Origin: Paraphoma chrysanthemicola
Taxonomy: Eukaryota; Ascomycota; Dothideomycetes; Pleosporales; Phaeosphaeriaceae
Assembly: GCA_020744225.1 (NCBI GenBank)
Contig: JAGMWG010000006.1
Location: 1,116,001 to 1,180,000, forward strand
Direction: 5' to 3'
Length of the DNA stretch: 64,000 bases
Below, piece by piece: positions 63,720 to 64,000 of the stretch. The notes under the pieces are model-generated. The model was not told the DNA's origin, did not search any database, and worked only from the letters and a program-made list of their open reading frames with translations. The first letter of the stretch is position 1, and every line of letters starts with the position of its first letter. A program made the translations under genes and the position numbers.

Positions 63720-64000
63720 AATGGCATGATCAGCCAGTCGAAGTTCCCCTGCGCGTTGCCTCCGTGGTGGACGATTTCTTTGCGTCTATGTCGGCAGGCT
63801 CGATACCTTATTTCCCTCCACTACTTTCCTACATACTCTGCATGACGATTGCATAAAGACCCCTATTGGGCTCTCGCGGCGGCGTTTCCCTCAACCGGGT
63901 GCTTGGCTTGTCTGTTGACATGAAGCTCTTTGTTTACACATTTGCATGCGCGGCAGTGCGCCTCTTGCATGACTTGCTTCTCTGACTTTGGCGTCGGCGC
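63720..64000. other. 3' flank to window edge, no gene seen
   Basis: 281 bases after the DUF1765 stop; probably its 3' untranslated region followed by sequence that runs out of the window. No open frame of note. Confidence 0.4.

Noticed and set aside
1..64000. CRISPR arrays, bacterial operons, secondary-metabolite backbone genes
   Set aside because: No regularly spaced repeats, no polycistronic layout, and no polyketide or peptide synthase domains were seen in any frame.

Overview
The window is nuclear DNA of a filamentous ascomycete, most likely a dothideomycete. It has mono-gene transcription units on both strands, short GT-AG introns of about 45-75 nt, moderate GC with G/C-ending codons, and family content typical of such fungi: HET-domain proteins, PL3 pectate lyase, a BYS1/CBM18 secreted protein, acid trehalase, ChAPs and HIR3. 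I see no bacterial operons, CRISPR, rRNA or tRNA. The genus is inference only.

Layout. 1-6.6 kb: 3' part of NTE1 lysophospholipase, then the intact mitochondrial glycine decarboxylase P protein. 7.3-10.2 kb: a HET-domain protein and an N-terminally decayed quinone-oxidoreductase-like gene. 11.3-14.4 kb: secreted GH65 acid trehalase. 15.0-16.8 kb: two tandem, diverged paralogs of unknown function that share an intron position; the second overlaps an RCC1-repeat gene tail to tail. 18.4-28.5 kb: housekeeping block with ribosomal protein S16, a ChAPs exomer cargo adaptor and the HIR3 subunit of the HIR histone chaperone, the last two divergent. 28.6-34.6 kb: gene-poor accessory DNA with degenerate repeats, coding-like fragments on both strands interrupted by stops, and a 238-bp palindrome whose outer 89 bp are identical between arms. 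34.6-50.2 kb: three related HET-domain genes surrounding a DUF676 lipase-like gene, an unknown coiled-coil protein and a secreted pectate lyase. 50.6-54.5 kb: an unknown four-exon gene and a secreted BYS1 protein with two chitin-binding CBM18 modules. 56.5-63.7 kb: TFIIB, divergent mitochondrial ATP synthase subunit h, and a DUF1765 protein.

Genes do not form a pathway cluster; housekeeping genes alternate with accessory genes for non-self recognition (HET) and host or wall interaction (pectate lyase, CBM18 protein, trehalase). The best candidates for something undescribed are the palindrome in the decayed 30-34 kb tract, the conserved four-cysteine C-terminal module of the HET proteins, the BYS1-CBM18 fusion, and the paralogous pair at 15-16.8 kb. 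Splice sites and start choices below were read by eye from consensus signals and frame continuity; none is confirmed by RNA evidence.
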